Below are positions 38,697 through 47,369 of a DNA stretch of 64,000 nucleotides, piece by piece (position 1 is the first letter of the stretch; every line of letters begins with the position of its first letter). The notes under the pieces were generated by a model. The model was not told the origin of the DNA and did no database searches. It saw nothing but the letters and a program-made list of their open reading frames with translations. The stretch comes from Pyxidicoccus caerfyrddinensis (GTDB taxonomy: Bacteria > Myxococcota > Myxococcia > Myxococcales > Myxococcaceae), in assembly GCF_010894405.1 (NCBI RefSeq), contig NZ_JAAIYA010000017.1:124001-188000 (forward strand). The letters are read 5' to 3'. Both the position numbers and the translations under genes were made by a program.

Positions 38697-41282
38697 ATGC
38701 GTGAGCCTTTCCAGCGCCCGACGAACGGCGCATCTTCCGGACTGACCATCATGGAAGGCGGCAGTAACGAGCGCGGGTCGCTTCCCCCTCCCAGCATCGA
38801 GTCCGCCGCGGACCTCGCGGAGCGCGTGGGAACCCAGTTCCTCCTGGTCGATGACCTTCGTCGCAGTGATGCCACGGCCGCCGAGCTGGCGGGTCCGGAG
38901 ACGCTCCTGCTGGAGCTGTTGCGCGAGCTCCGCCTGCGCGCCCCCAAGGGGTCGGCGTCCTTCACCCCGGGGCCGCGCGCGCTCCCGCTCTACTCCAACA
39001 TCCTTGGCGAGGTGGAGCGGCGCTTCGGCGCGCGTGACGGTTCGCCCATGCTGCGCGCGGTCCGCCCGTTCCAGCTGGAGCTGCTGCGGCCCCAGTTCAA
39101 CTTCAACGAGCAGCTGAGCCGCCTGCTCACGCAGCCCGAGCTCTACGCCAGCACCACCCCGGAGGCCTCCCAAGGACGTATCCGCGAGCTGCTGGAGCCG
39201 CTCGCCGACCCCGCCTCCTGGACGCACCAGTCCCACCGCAAGGCGGCCGTGGCCAGGGCCGTGGGGCTGCTCAAGCGCTCCGGGGTGGCCGGCCTGAGCC
39301 GGATACTGCGTCCGGCGCTCGAGCGCATGCGGAATTGGAACCTCGCCGCCATCGAGATGCTGATCGCCGGCACGGGCGACTCGCTGCCCACGCGCGCCCA
39401 GGCGGCGGAGATGGTGCGCCGCCTGGAAGCGCTGACCGACCCCTGCCCGCCGGAGCTGAACCTGCCGGAGCTCTGGAGGCAGACGCTCGCGCCCCAGCGC
39501 CACTTCGCCATCGAGGCCACCCGCGCCCTGGCGCGTCACCTGGCCATCCTCCCGGCCTTCTCGGACGAGGAGTACCGCCAGTGGTGCGCCCTCTTCGAGC
39601 CCGCGCGCATCGCTTCGGCCACCCGCGCGGCCCGCCAGCTCCGAAAGCCCCCCACCTTCTCGGTGATGGTGGGCGCGCGCGAGCTCCCCCCCGCACACTG
39701 GCGGGAGTGCATCGGTTCCCTGCTGGCACAGGACTACGAGCTGTGGGAGCTGTGCATCGCGGGCTCCGCCCAGGCGCTGGAGCAGCTGCGCGGCGGCCTC
39801 CCGCCCGCGTGGACCGCGGACAGCCGGCTGCGCTTCATTCCCTCCCCGGTCATCGCCAGCCACGCAGCCGCGCTCAACGCGGCGGTCCAGGCCGCACGAG
39901 GCGAGGCCCTCGCCTTCATCCACCCGTCGGATCGGCTCGCGCCCCACGCCCTCGCGGAGATGGCGCTCGCGCTCGACGCCCGGCCCGAAGCGCAGCTGGT
40001 GTACTCGGACGAGGACCGGCTGGATGGAGGGGGCCGCCGCTGCCGCCCCTTCTTCAAGCCGGACTGGAGCCGCGACCTGCAGCGCGCGTGTGACTACGCC
40101 ACGCGCCTGCTCGTCATGCGCCGCAAGGCCTTCGAAGAGCTGGGCGGCCTGCAGGAGGGCTTCGACGGCGCCGAGCTGTACGAGCTGGTCCTGCGAGCCT
40201 CGGAGTCCACCACGCCGGCGGCGCACGTGCCCACCGTGCTCTACCACCGCCGGGAGACCTCGCGCTCCGTCCACTTCGTCAACGCGGCGGCCCACGTCGC
40301 GCTCACCCAGCACCTGAAGCGCTGCGAGGAAGACGCCGAGGTCCTGCTCGCGCCCAGCGGACTGCTGCGCGTGCGCCCGAAGGTGAAGGGCAACCCGCGC
40401 GTCTCCATCATCGTCCCCTTCAAGGACAAGCCGGAGCTGCTCGAGCAGCTGTGGCGCACCTTCAGCACCCGGACGCGGTGGGAGAACTGGCAGCTCATCC
40501 TCGTCTCCAACAACTCGGTGGATCCCCGGACGCACGCGCTGCTCGACGCGCTGGATGACCCGCGCATCGTCAAGCTGACCTGGAACCACCCGTTCAACTA
40601 CTCGGCCATCAACAACTTCGCGGCCCGCCATGCCAAGGGCGAGCTGCTGCTCTTCCTCAACAACGACATCGAGATCATCGAGGAGGGCTGGCTGGAGGAG
40701 CTCATCGCCCAGGCCCAGCGGCCGGACGTGGGGGTGGTGGGCGCGCTGCTGCTCTTCCCCAACCGGAGCATCCAGCACGCGGGCGTGGTGCTCGGTCCCG
40801 GAGGCTTCGCGACCCATGCCTTCTGGCGGGGCCGCCCGGACGAGGCGTGGACGCCCTTCGGCCGCGCCGACTGCATCCGCGACTACCTGGCCGTCACCGG
40901 CGCCTGCATGATGATGCGCCGCGAGGTCTTCGAGCAGGTCGGCGGCTACGAAGAGCGGATGATTGTCTCCGGCAGCGACGTGGAGCTGGCGCTGCGAGTC
41001 GTCGAGCGCGGGCTGCGGTGCGTGTACACGCCTCACGCGTGCCTGGTGCACCACGAGTCCGCCACCCGCCGCTTCCACGCCATCCCCGACCGGGATGCCT
41101 GGCTCTCGTACAGCGCGTTCCGCCCCTGGACGCGGCGAGGCGACCCCTTCTACAACCCGAACCTCACCTTCGCGACCATGGACGGCTCGCTGCGCACGGA
41201 TGAGCGCAGCGCCGAGGCCCTGGCGCTCCAGATGCTCGCCTGGGAGCTCCCCTCGACGGTGGGCAGGCTCGGGCCCGGGTAG
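38697..41282 (+). CDS. Tandem-domain family 2 glycosyltransferase
   Basis: An 861-aa protein. Residues 1-310 are helical with no recognised domain. Two GT-A domains follow: the first (about 318-555) has IASHAAALNAAVQAARGE, HPSDRLAPHAL (409-419) and VYSDEDRLD (435-443); the second (about 567-850) begins VSIIVPFKDKPELLEQLW, then NHPFNYSAINNFAARHAKGELLLFLNNDIEI, and ends with the GGYEERMIVSGSDVELALR acceptor motif. This layout is typical of O-antigen/rhamnan GT2 polymerising enzymes. The start may be ATG 38697 or 38751; neither has a clear ribosome-binding site. It likely adds two kinds of linkage. Confidence 0.88.
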   Translation: MREPFQRPTNGASSGLTIMEGGSNERGSLPPPSIESAADLAERVGTQFLLVDDLRRSDATAAELAGPETLLLELLRELRLRAPKGSASFTPGPRALPLYSNILGEVERRFGARDGSPMLRAVRPFQLELLRPQFNFNEQLSRLLTQPELYASTTPEASQGRIRELLEPLADPASWTHQSHRKAAVARAVGLLKRSGVAGLSRILRPALERMRNWNLAAIEMLIAGTGDSLPTRAQAAEMVRRLEALTDPCPPELNLPELWRQTLAPQRHFAIEATRALARHLAILPAFSDEEYRQWCALFEPARIASATRAARQLRKPPTFSVMVGARELPPAHWRECIGSLLAQDYELWELCIAGSAQALEQLRGGLPPAWTADSRLRFIPSPVIASHAAALNAAVQAARGEALAFIHPSDRLAPHALAEMALALDARPEAQLVYSDEDRLDGGGRRCRPFFKPDWSRDLQRACDYATRLLVMRRKAFEELGGLQEGFDGAELYELVLRASESTTPAAHVPTVLYHRRETSRSVHFVNAAAHVALTQHLKRCEEDAEVLLAPSGLLRVRPKVKGNPRVSIIVPFKDKPELLEQLWRTFSTRTRWENWQLILVSNNSVDPRTHALLDALDDPRIVKLTWNHPFNYSAINNFAARHAKGELLLFLNNDIEIIEEGWLEELIAQAQRPDVGVVGALLLFPNRSIQHAGVVLGPGGFATHAFWRGRPDEAWTPFGRADCIRDYLAVTGACMMMRREVFEQVGGYEERMIVSGSDVELALRVVERGLRCVYTPHACLVHHESATRRFHAIPDRDAWLSYSAFRPWTRRGDPFYNPNLTFATMDGSLRTDERSAEALALQMLAWELPSTVGRLGPG

Positions 41283-41319
41283 GCTCCTGCCCGGCCACGA
41301 GGCGGGGCCGCTCCCCTCC

Positions 41320-41349
41320 TTGTGACTCTTCTCAACCGCGTGCTATAGG
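41320..41349 (+). promoter_or_regulatory. Sigma70-like promoter upstream of GT2-GT4 fusion gene
   Basis: TTGTGA (41320-41325), an 18-base spacer and TATAGG (41344-41349) form a plausible housekeeping-type promoter, 39 bases before ATG 41389. It falls in the 106-base gap between two same-strand glycosyltransferase genes. Confidence 0.42.
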
Positions 41350-41388
41350 CGCCGCCCTTGCCCAGGGGCCGACTGTCAAGCAGAGATC

Positions 41389-43740
41389 ATGAAACAAGAC
41401 ACCCCGTTGGTGACCGTCATCATCCCCGTCAAGAACGGCGGGTCCCTGCTGCGCGAGTGTCTCGCCGCGGTCTTCCACCAGAAGACGGACTTCCCCTTCG
41501 AGGTGCTCTGCATCGACAGCGGCTCGACGGATGACTCGCTGGACATCATCCGGGACTTCCCCGCCCGCCTGATGGAGATCGACCCGAGCACCTTCGGGCA
41601 TGGCCGGACGCGCAACCTGGGCATCCAGCACAGCCACAGCCCGTTCGTCGCGCTCATCACCCAGGACGCCGTCCCGGCGGACCGCTCCTGGCTGCGTGAG
41701 CTGGTCGCCCCGATGCGGGAGAACGACGAGGTGGCCGGGGTGTTCGGCCGCCACGCGCCTCACCCGGGCTGCATGCCGGCCGAGGCGTACATGCTGGAGC
41801 GGCACTTCGCCAACTTCGGCGCCGACACCACCCTGTTCCGCATCAAGACCGGGCCCGAGGGGTGGGAGCACTACCGGCTGAACAAGGCCTTCTACCGGTT
41901 CTTCTCCGACAACAACGCCGCCCTGCGGCGCTCGGTGTGGACCCGCATCCCCTACCGGGACGTGGAGTTCATGGAAGACCAGCTGTGGGCCGCGGACATC
42001 CTGGAGGCCGGCTACATCAAGGCGTACGCCCCCCGCTCGGTGGTGCGCCACAGCCACAACTACTCGCCCCTGGTGCAGGCGCGCCGCACGTTCGATGAGG
42101 CGCGCTACCACCGCGAGTACTTCGACGAGCCCGACATGCCGGGCCTCCGCCGGCTGCTGAGCAACGGCCTGCGCCAGTCGCGCCAGGACGTGCAGCAGCT
42201 GCTGGCCGACGCGAGGGAGAAGGACAAGCTCTCCAAGGCGGCGGTGGCGGTAGGCCGCAACATGGGCCAGGCCTTGGGCTGGTTCCTCGGGGACCGGCAC
42301 GAGCTGCTGCCCGAGGCCGTGACTCGCCGCATCTCCCTGCACCACCAGATGAAGGGGGATGCGCACGCGCGCGTGGCCGGCTCCAGCCTGCTGGGGGACG
42401 CGCGCAAGGCGCTGCGGAGCTCCCTGGCGGCGCGCGGCCAGCTCGACACGGTCAGCCTGCTGGGCCACAAGGTGATGCACAGCTGGCGGGAGTACCGCCG
42501 GGAGGGCATCTCCCGGGCGCTGCTGACGGCGCATCGCGCCCTGAGGACGCCCGCCAAGGAGCCTCGGGGCTGGTGGGAGCTGGACCACTACCGCCTCCTG
42601 GCGCAGCCACCGAGGGCCCGCGCCGTGATGCCGCCTCCGGCCTCGCGCACGCTGGACCCGGAGCACCTGGTCATCAACTGGGTGATTCCGCCCTTCGGGC
42701 GCGGCGGAGGTGGCCACATGACCATCTTCCGCACCATCCACTTCCTGGAGCGCCTGGGCCACCGCTGCCGCGTGTACATGGTGGACAGCCACGGGCTGCC
42801 CCCCGAGCCGCTGCTGCTGCAGGCGATGGTCCACCACTGGTTCCTGCCCATCCAGGCCCCCGTCCTGCATCTGGAGGAGGACAAGGAGATGGAGCCGGCG
42901 GACATCGTCATGGCGACCGCCTGGCACACCGCCTACCGGGTGAGGGCCAGCAACTGCGCGCCGGTGAAGGCGTACTTCATCCAGGACTACGAGCCGGCCT
43001 TCTTCGGGGTGGGCGCCGAGTGGCAACTGGCCGAGGACACCTACCGCTTCGGCTTCTATGGGCTCACCGCGGGCCCGTGGCTCGAGTCCCTGATGCGCAC
43101 CAAGTACGGCATGCACGCCCGGAGCTTCCAGCTCGGGGTGGACCATGACGTCTACTACCCGGATCCGGTGCTGCGTGACGGCAAGCGCAAGGTGTTTGCC
43201 TACATGCGCCCGAACACCACCCGCCGGGGCTTCGAGCTGGTGGCGCTGGCGCTGGGGCAGGTGAAGGCGCGCTTCCCGGAGGTGGAAATCCACATCGCCG
43301 GGGCGGAGCTGCCTCCCTCGGCGCTGCCCTTCCCCTTCGTCTCGCACGGGGTGCTGGACTTCGACGGACTGCGGCGGGTGTTCTCCGCCAGCGACGTGGC
43401 GCTGTGCCTCTCCTTCACCAACTACAGCCTGCTGCCCCAGGAACTGGCCGCGTGTGGCTGCCCGGTGGTGGACATCGACCTGGAGAGCACCCGCGCCGCC
43501 TACCCCGAGGGCGCCGTGGTGCTGGCTCCCCCCACGGTGTCGGGCATCGCTCAGGAAGTCTGCCGCCTGCTCGAGGATGAGTCGCTGCGCCAGCGGCTGA
43601 TTGCCGCGGGCTTCCAGTACGTGCGCGGCCTCTCCTGGGAGAAGGCCGTGCTCCAGACGGCGGACGCGCTGAAGGAGTTCGCACTGCTCGGCACCGGCAG
43701 GGCGACCCAGCCGGCGCCGTTACTGGGCGTGGTGCGGTAG
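41389..43740 (+). CDS. Bifunctional GT2-GT4 glycosyltransferase, WsaF-like C-terminus
   Basis: A 783-aa fusion. Residues 1-270 are a GT-A domain (VTVIIPVKNGGSLLRECL, CIDSGSTDDS, TQDAVPAD, and FMEDQLWAADIL), of the rhamnosyltransferase type. A helical linker of about 150 residues follows. From residue 430 (NWVIPPFGRGGGGHMTIFR) there is a GT-B domain like the WsaF rhamnosyltransferase family, with YFIQDYEPAFF, PNTTRRGFELV, and a C-terminal YSLLPQELAACGCPVVDI. The combination fits synthesis of a rhamnose-containing glycan, consistent with the rml genes in the window. Both halves appear intact. Confidence 0.88.
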   Translation: MKQDTPLVTVIIPVKNGGSLLRECLAAVFHQKTDFPFEVLCIDSGSTDDSLDIIRDFPARLMEIDPSTFGHGRTRNLGIQHSHSPFVALITQDAVPADRSWLRELVAPMRENDEVAGVFGRHAPHPGCMPAEAYMLERHFANFGADTTLFRIKTGPEGWEHYRLNKAFYRFFSDNNAALRRSVWTRIPYRDVEFMEDQLWAADILEAGYIKAYAPRSVVRHSHNYSPLVQARRTFDEARYHREYFDEPDMPGLRRLLSNGLRQSRQDVQQLLADAREKDKLSKAAVAVGRNMGQALGWFLGDRHELLPEAVTRRISLHHQMKGDAHARVAGSSLLGDARKALRSSLAARGQLDTVSLLGHKVMHSWREYRREGISRALLTAHRALRTPAKEPRGWWELDHYRLLAQPPRARAVMPPPASRTLDPEHLVINWVIPPFGRGGGGHMTIFRTIHFLERLGHRCRVYMVDSHGLPPEPLLLQAMVHHWFLPIQAPVLHLEEDKEMEPADIVMATAWHTAYRVRASNCAPVKAYFIQDYEPAFFGVGAEWQLAEDTYRFGFYGLTAGPWLESLMRTKYGMHARSFQLGVDHDVYYPDPVLRDGKRKVFAYMRPNTTRRGFELVALALGQVKARFPEVEIHIAGAELPPSALPFPFVSHGVLDFDGLRRVFSASDVALCLSFTNYSLLPQELAACGCPVVDIDLESTRAAYPEGAVVLAPPTVSGIAQEVCRLLEDESLRQRLIAAGFQYVRGLSWEKAVLQTADALKEFALLGTGRATQPAPLLGVVR

Positions 43741-43759
43741 CAGCGGCAGGCGTCACCCG

Positions 43760-43782
43760 CCCGCCAGGGGAGCCCTGGCGGG
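43760..43782. terminator. Perfect hairpin between convergent glycosyltransferase genes
   Basis: CCCGCCAGGG (43760-43769) and CCCTGGCGGG (43773-43782) form a perfect 10-base stem with a GAG loop, filling most of the 43-base gap between two convergent stops. No T-tract follows on either strand. It could act as a bidirectional terminator. Confidence 0.5.
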
Positions 43783-43783
43783 G

Positions 43784-45214
43784 TCAGGGCTCGCGGCGCT
43801 GCTTCAGCCGCTCCGCGAGCGCCCGCACCGTGGCGTGGACCCCGGGAACGGCGCGGATGCGCGCGTTCAAATCGTCGACGAGGCGGTGGCGGAACTCACG
43901 GGCGCTCAAGCCCTCCTCGCGGGCCCGCGCCACGCGCTCCTCCCAGACGGCCACGGTGCGCAGCAGCCACGTCTCCGCCGCCGGAGGGGACGTCACCCGA
44001 ACGCTCGCGGGCGCACCCTCCTGGCGCACCTCGCACGAGGCGATGCCGGCGACGAAGACCGGCTCGAAGAGCGCGCCCAGCCGCACGGGGAGGTCCGGCA
44101 GTCGCCCGCCGGCCGGGTCATCGGTGGCCAGGGGAAGGGCCCCCACGCGGGCCCGGTCGACGACCAGCGCGAGGAAGAGCGCCGGGTCCTTCAGCAGGTG
44201 CTCCAGCTCCAGCCGCTCCCCCAGGGGGAAGGGGATTTTCGCGCGCACATAGGGCAGGCCTCCCACGGTGGGCACCCATTCCGTGTGGAAGGCGCGCGCC
44301 ACCGCCCAGGCCGCCGGACCTTCCTCCAGCGCGCGGACGAGCCGCGTGAAGTGGCCCGGGTACACCACGCAGCGGGCATCCAGGAAGGACAGGTACTGCC
44401 CGCGCGCCTGACGCACGGCCTCGGCCAGCACGCCCCCGGGCGCGGCATGCACGGTCCGCGCGGTGAAGGTGCCAAGCCGGGCGTAGCGCTCCAGCAGGGC
44501 CCGCGCGGCGGACAGGTCCTGCCCCTCCGGGGCGGCGAGGATGAGCTCCAGCGGGTGCTGCTCCTGGCACGCCAGCGAGAAGAGGGCCTCGTCCAACAGG
44601 CCCTGCGACGGCGCCTCGCCACACCAGAGCACCACGCTGAGCAGCCCCGGGACGAGCGCCGCCGGCGCATCCGGCACCACGGCGTAGGCGCCCTCCTCCA
44701 CCTGCGTGGAGGGCGAGAGCTGGGCCAGCAGCGCGCGCAGGCTCCGCTCGGCGTCCTCGGCCAGGGCCGTGGTGCGTGGGGCACAGGGCCACACCTGGCG
44801 ATGAGCGACGCGGTAGCCGGCCTCACGCAGCAGCGCCAGCAGGGCCGTCTCGGAGAGCCCGGGGCGTGCGGGCGCGGTGCCGACGAGCGTCTCCAGCAGC
44901 GCGCTGGCCGCCCCCGCGTTGCGCAGGGTGAAGAGCACCTCCGCCTCCGGCGCGCCGTGCCGCAGGGCCGCCAGCGCGGTGGCGTCCAGCCGCGCCACGC
45001 CCTCCTCGCCGAGCACCACGAAGGACGCAGAGAAGCCTGGAGGCGCCTTCCAGTCCGGCCCGGTGGCCTCGTACACCTCGCAGCCGCGCTCACGCAGCGC
45101 CCCCGCGAGGCCCCGGGCCTCGCCCACGAGGCCCACGCGAGCCCTGGCGCCCACCCGCCCGAGGACGAGTGTCTCCAGGAGCCCCCCCGCCTCACGCGCC
45201 AGGCCCGTGCTCAC
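43784..45214 (-). CDS. Putative glycosyltransferase with atypical N-terminal region
   Basis: A 476-aa protein. Residues 1-195 are an Ala/Leu-rich alpha/beta region beginning like a Rossmann fold (LVGEARGLAGALRERGCEVYEA), perhaps a degenerate nucleotide- or AdoMet-binding domain. From about residue 205 (LLSVVLWCGEAPSQGLLDEALFSLACQEQHPLELIL) it looks like a GT-A fold, with ARGQYLSFLDARCVVYPGHF where GT2 enzymes carry D-x-D. Here the motif is DAR, so metal binding may be impaired. It overlaps the upstream GT2 gene by four bases and is the last gene of the wzm-wzt operon. Confidence 0.65.
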   Translation of the reverse strand: MSTGLAREAGGLLETLVLGRVGARARVGLVGEARGLAGALRERGCEVYEATGPDWKAPPGFSASFVVLGEEGVARLDATALAALRHGAPEAEVLFTLRNAGAASALLETLVGTAPARPGLSETALLALLREAGYRVAHRQVWPCAPRTTALAEDAERSLRALLAQLSPSTQVEEGAYAVVPDAPAALVPGLLSVVLWCGEAPSQGLLDEALFSLACQEQHPLELILAAPEGQDLSAARALLERYARLGTFTARTVHAAPGGVLAEAVRQARGQYLSFLDARCVVYPGHFTRLVRALEEGPAAWAVARAFHTEWVPTVGGLPYVRAKIPFPLGERLELEHLLKDPALFLALVVDRARVGALPLATDDPAGGRLPDLPVRLGALFEPVFVAGIASCEVRQEGAPASVRVTSPPAAETWLLRTVAVWEERVARAREEGLSAREFRHRLVDDLNARIRAVPGVHATVRALAERLKQRREP

Positions 45215-46062
45215 CAGCGCCTCCGGGCGAAGTCGAAGTGATGGCCGAAGTCCGCGACGCGCGCCAGGCGCCGCTCCGGCTTCGCGAGCTCCGGCGCGGC
45301 AAAGGGCTCACCGCCCAGCTCCGCGTACTCGCGCAGCCGCGCCCGGGTGAAGGCCGCGTCTCCGTACTTGGCCCCCAGCAGGGCCGCGCTGCGGCGCACC
45401 ATCCGCTCCCGCGTCGCGCTGAGCTCGCGGGTGACGGTGTAGTGGTGCACGCGCGCCTCCGGGGCCACCCGGACGGACAGGCCCGCCGCCCGGGCGCGCC
45501 AGGACAGGTCCACGTCCTCGCAGTACATGAAGAAGCGCTCGTCGAAGCCACCCACGCGCGTGTAGGCCTCGCGGGTGACGAGCAGCACGCAGCCGCTGCA
45601 CCACGGCGTCTCCCGCGTCCGCGGGTCATACGGCTTGGGATGCTCGTCCGGGAAGAGCCGTGCCTCCACCAGTCCGGTGTCCGGGCGCCGCTCCGCCTCG
45701 GCCACCAGCGCTCGCACGCAGTCCGGATGCAACACGCCATCCGGGTTGATGCAGACGTAGTGGCGCACGCCCGGCGTGCCGAAGGCCTCCGCCATGAGCC
45801 GGTTGTGCGCGGCACCGAAGCCCAGGTTGGCACCGGAGAAGCGGTAGTCCGCCCCCGGCATGCAGCGCGCCACCACCGCCCGGAGGCGCTCGTCGGGCGA
45901 GTTGTCCAGCCACTTCACCCCGAAAGCGGGTGCGCCCGGCGCCTCCCGGTTCCACGCGAGCGACGTGCACAGCCGCTCCAGTTCGCGCTCGGGGTTGCGG
46001 TACAACACGATGCCCAGCCAGACACCGGGTCCGCCCGCGGCTGTCGGGCCGGGCCCGCTCAC
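45211..46062 (-). CDS. Family 2 glycosyltransferase
   Basis: A 283-aa GT-A enzyme. Features are WLGIVLYRNPERELERL at the N-terminus, KWLDNSPDERL, GANLGFGAAHNRLMAEAFG, ICINPDG-type metal region (YVCINPDGVLHPD), and FMYCEDVDLSWRARAAG, the ED-x-DLSWR acceptor motif of rhamnosyltransferases. It starts at GTG 46062, whose last bases overlap the wzt TGA (GTGA), so translation is coupled to the exporter ATPase. A longer frame upstream was rejected as antisense-like extension within wzt. Likely role: adding sugars to the exported O-antigen. Confidence 0.85.
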   Translation of the reverse strand: MSGPGPTAAGGPGVWLGIVLYRNPERELERLCTSLAWNREAPGAPAFGVKWLDNSPDERLRAVVARCMPGADYRFSGANLGFGAAHNRLMAEAFGTPGVRHYVCINPDGVLHPDCVRALVAEAERRPDTGLVEARLFPDEHPKPYDPRTRETPWCSGCVLLVTREAYTRVGGFDERFFMYCEDVDLSWRARAAGLSVRVAPEARVHHYTVTRELSATRERMVRRSAALLGAKYGDAAFTRARLREYAELGGEPFAAPELAKPERRLARVADFGHHFDFARRRW

Positions 46063-47369
46063 GCGCCCACGGTCCTCACGGGGGACACACGCGCCCCGGC
46101 ACCCTCCACCACCCAGCGGTGAGGCGGGCGCGTGACACCCTCGTCCGCCACGCCGGAGCGCACCTGGAAGGAACAGGTGGACTCGCTCGTCTCGAGCTTC
46201 CGCCCTTCCTTCCCGCACACCGTGACGGAGAAGGAATAGGCGCCCGCGGTGAGCCCGAGCCGGTCGATGAGCAGCCGCACCGTGCCGCTTCCCGCGGCCT
46301 CCACGTTCAGCGGCACCCCTTCCACGAAGGTGTTGGTCCGGTACGCCACGGTGCCGTCCGCGCGCTTCAGCTCCACCCCGAAGCCCAGGTCCGCCACCGC
46401 CTCGCGCGCGGTGAACGCCACGCGCAGCTCCAGGCCGTCCTCCGTGTCCACCGACTCCACCGCGGTGCCATCCCTGCGCGTCAGCAGGACCGAGTCCAGG
46501 CCGAGCGACAGGGCAGGCCGCGCGGGGGGCACCAGCGAGGGCAGCGCACCGCCGCCCGGCGCCAGCGCGGGCGCATCCATCACCATGCCCTGCTGCTCGG
46601 CCAGCGCCACCGCGCGGCGGTAGCTGCGAATGACTTCCGCGGGCGGGCCGAACTCGCGGATGCGCCCGGCGTCGATCCACGCCCCCAGGTCACACCATCT
46701 CTCCAGCGTGCCCAGGTCGTGCGTGACGATGACGATGGTCTTCCCGGCCCGCTTGAACTCCGTCATCTTCGCAAGGCTCTTCTTGCCGAAGTGCTCGTCA
46801 CCCACGGCGAGAATCTCGTCGATGATGAGGATGTCCGGGTCCACGTGGGTGGCGACGGAGAACGCCAGCCGCATGTACATGCCGCTGGAGTACGTGCGGA
46901 CCGGCTCGTCGATGAACTCGCCCAGCTCGCTGAAGGCGATGATTTCATCCATCCGGTCGCGGATCTCCGTACGGGACATGCCCAGGATGATGCCGTTGAT
47001 GAGGATGTTCTCCCGGCCGGAGAAGTCCGGGTGGAAGCCCGCGCCCAGGTCCAGCAGCGCGGAGATGCGCCCATGGATGTCGATGGTGCCTGACGTCGGT
47101 GAGTAGATGCCGGTGATGAGCTTGAGGAGCGTGCTCTTCCCCGAGCCATTGCGGCCGATGACGCCCACGGTCTTTCCCCGCGGCACCACCAGGTCCACGC
47201 CGCGCAACGCTTCGATCATGGACTTGCCGTCCGCGTCGCGCTTGCCCCGCAGCCAGCGGACGATCTCGGACTTCAGCGTGGTGTACTCGCGCCGGATGGT
47301 GTTCTTCTTGAAGCGCTTCACCACGTTGCGGATGACGATGGCGTCCGGGGACGCAATGGCAATGGTCAT
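46059..47369 (-). CDS. wzt: O-antigen/polysaccharide ABC transporter ATP-binding protein
   Basis: A 436-aa ATPase. The ABC domain (about 1-265) has Walker A GRNGSGKST (72-80), the signature TYSSGMYMRLAF (159-170) and Walker B ILIIDE (180-185), with DLGAGFHPDFSGRENI as typical of the Wzt/TagH group. A C-terminal domain of about 140 residues (LRVAFTAREAVADLGFGVELKR and following strands) is a beta-sandwich like the Wzt carbohydrate-binding domain that reads the terminal modification of the glycan. It overlaps the wzm gene by four bases and the downstream GT2 gene by four. Confidence 0.94.
   Translation of the reverse strand: MTIAIASPDAIVIRNVVKRFKKNTIRREYTTLKSEIVRWLRGKRDADGKSMIEALRGVDLVVPRGKTVGVIGRNGSGKSTLLKLITGIYSPTSGTIDIHGRISALLDLGAGFHPDFSGRENILINGIILGMSRTEIRDRMDEIIAFSELGEFIDEPVRTYSSGMYMRLAFSVATHVDPDILIIDEILAVGDEHFGKKSLAKMTEFKRAGKTIVIVTHDLGTLERWCDLGAWIDAGRIREFGPPAEVIRSYRRAVALAEQQGMVMDAPALAPGGGALPSLVPPARPALSLGLDSVLLTRRDGTAVESVDTEDGLELRVAFTAREAVADLGFGVELKRADGTVAYRTNTFVEGVPLNVEAAGSGTVRLLIDRLGLTAGAYSFSVTVCGKEGRKLETSESTCSFQVRSGVADEGVTRPPHRWVVEGAGARVSPVRTVGA

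Noticed and set aside
38586-41078. An 830-codon antisense frame over the 861-aa glycosyltransferase gene
   Set aside because: The glycosyltransferase has clear tandem GT-A motifs; the antisense frame has none.
46063-46680. Upstream extension of the 283-aa GT2 gene into wzt
   Set aside because: The extra sequence is Gly/Arg-rich and lies in wzt in another frame; GTG 46062 gives a four-base stop/start overlap typical of this operon.
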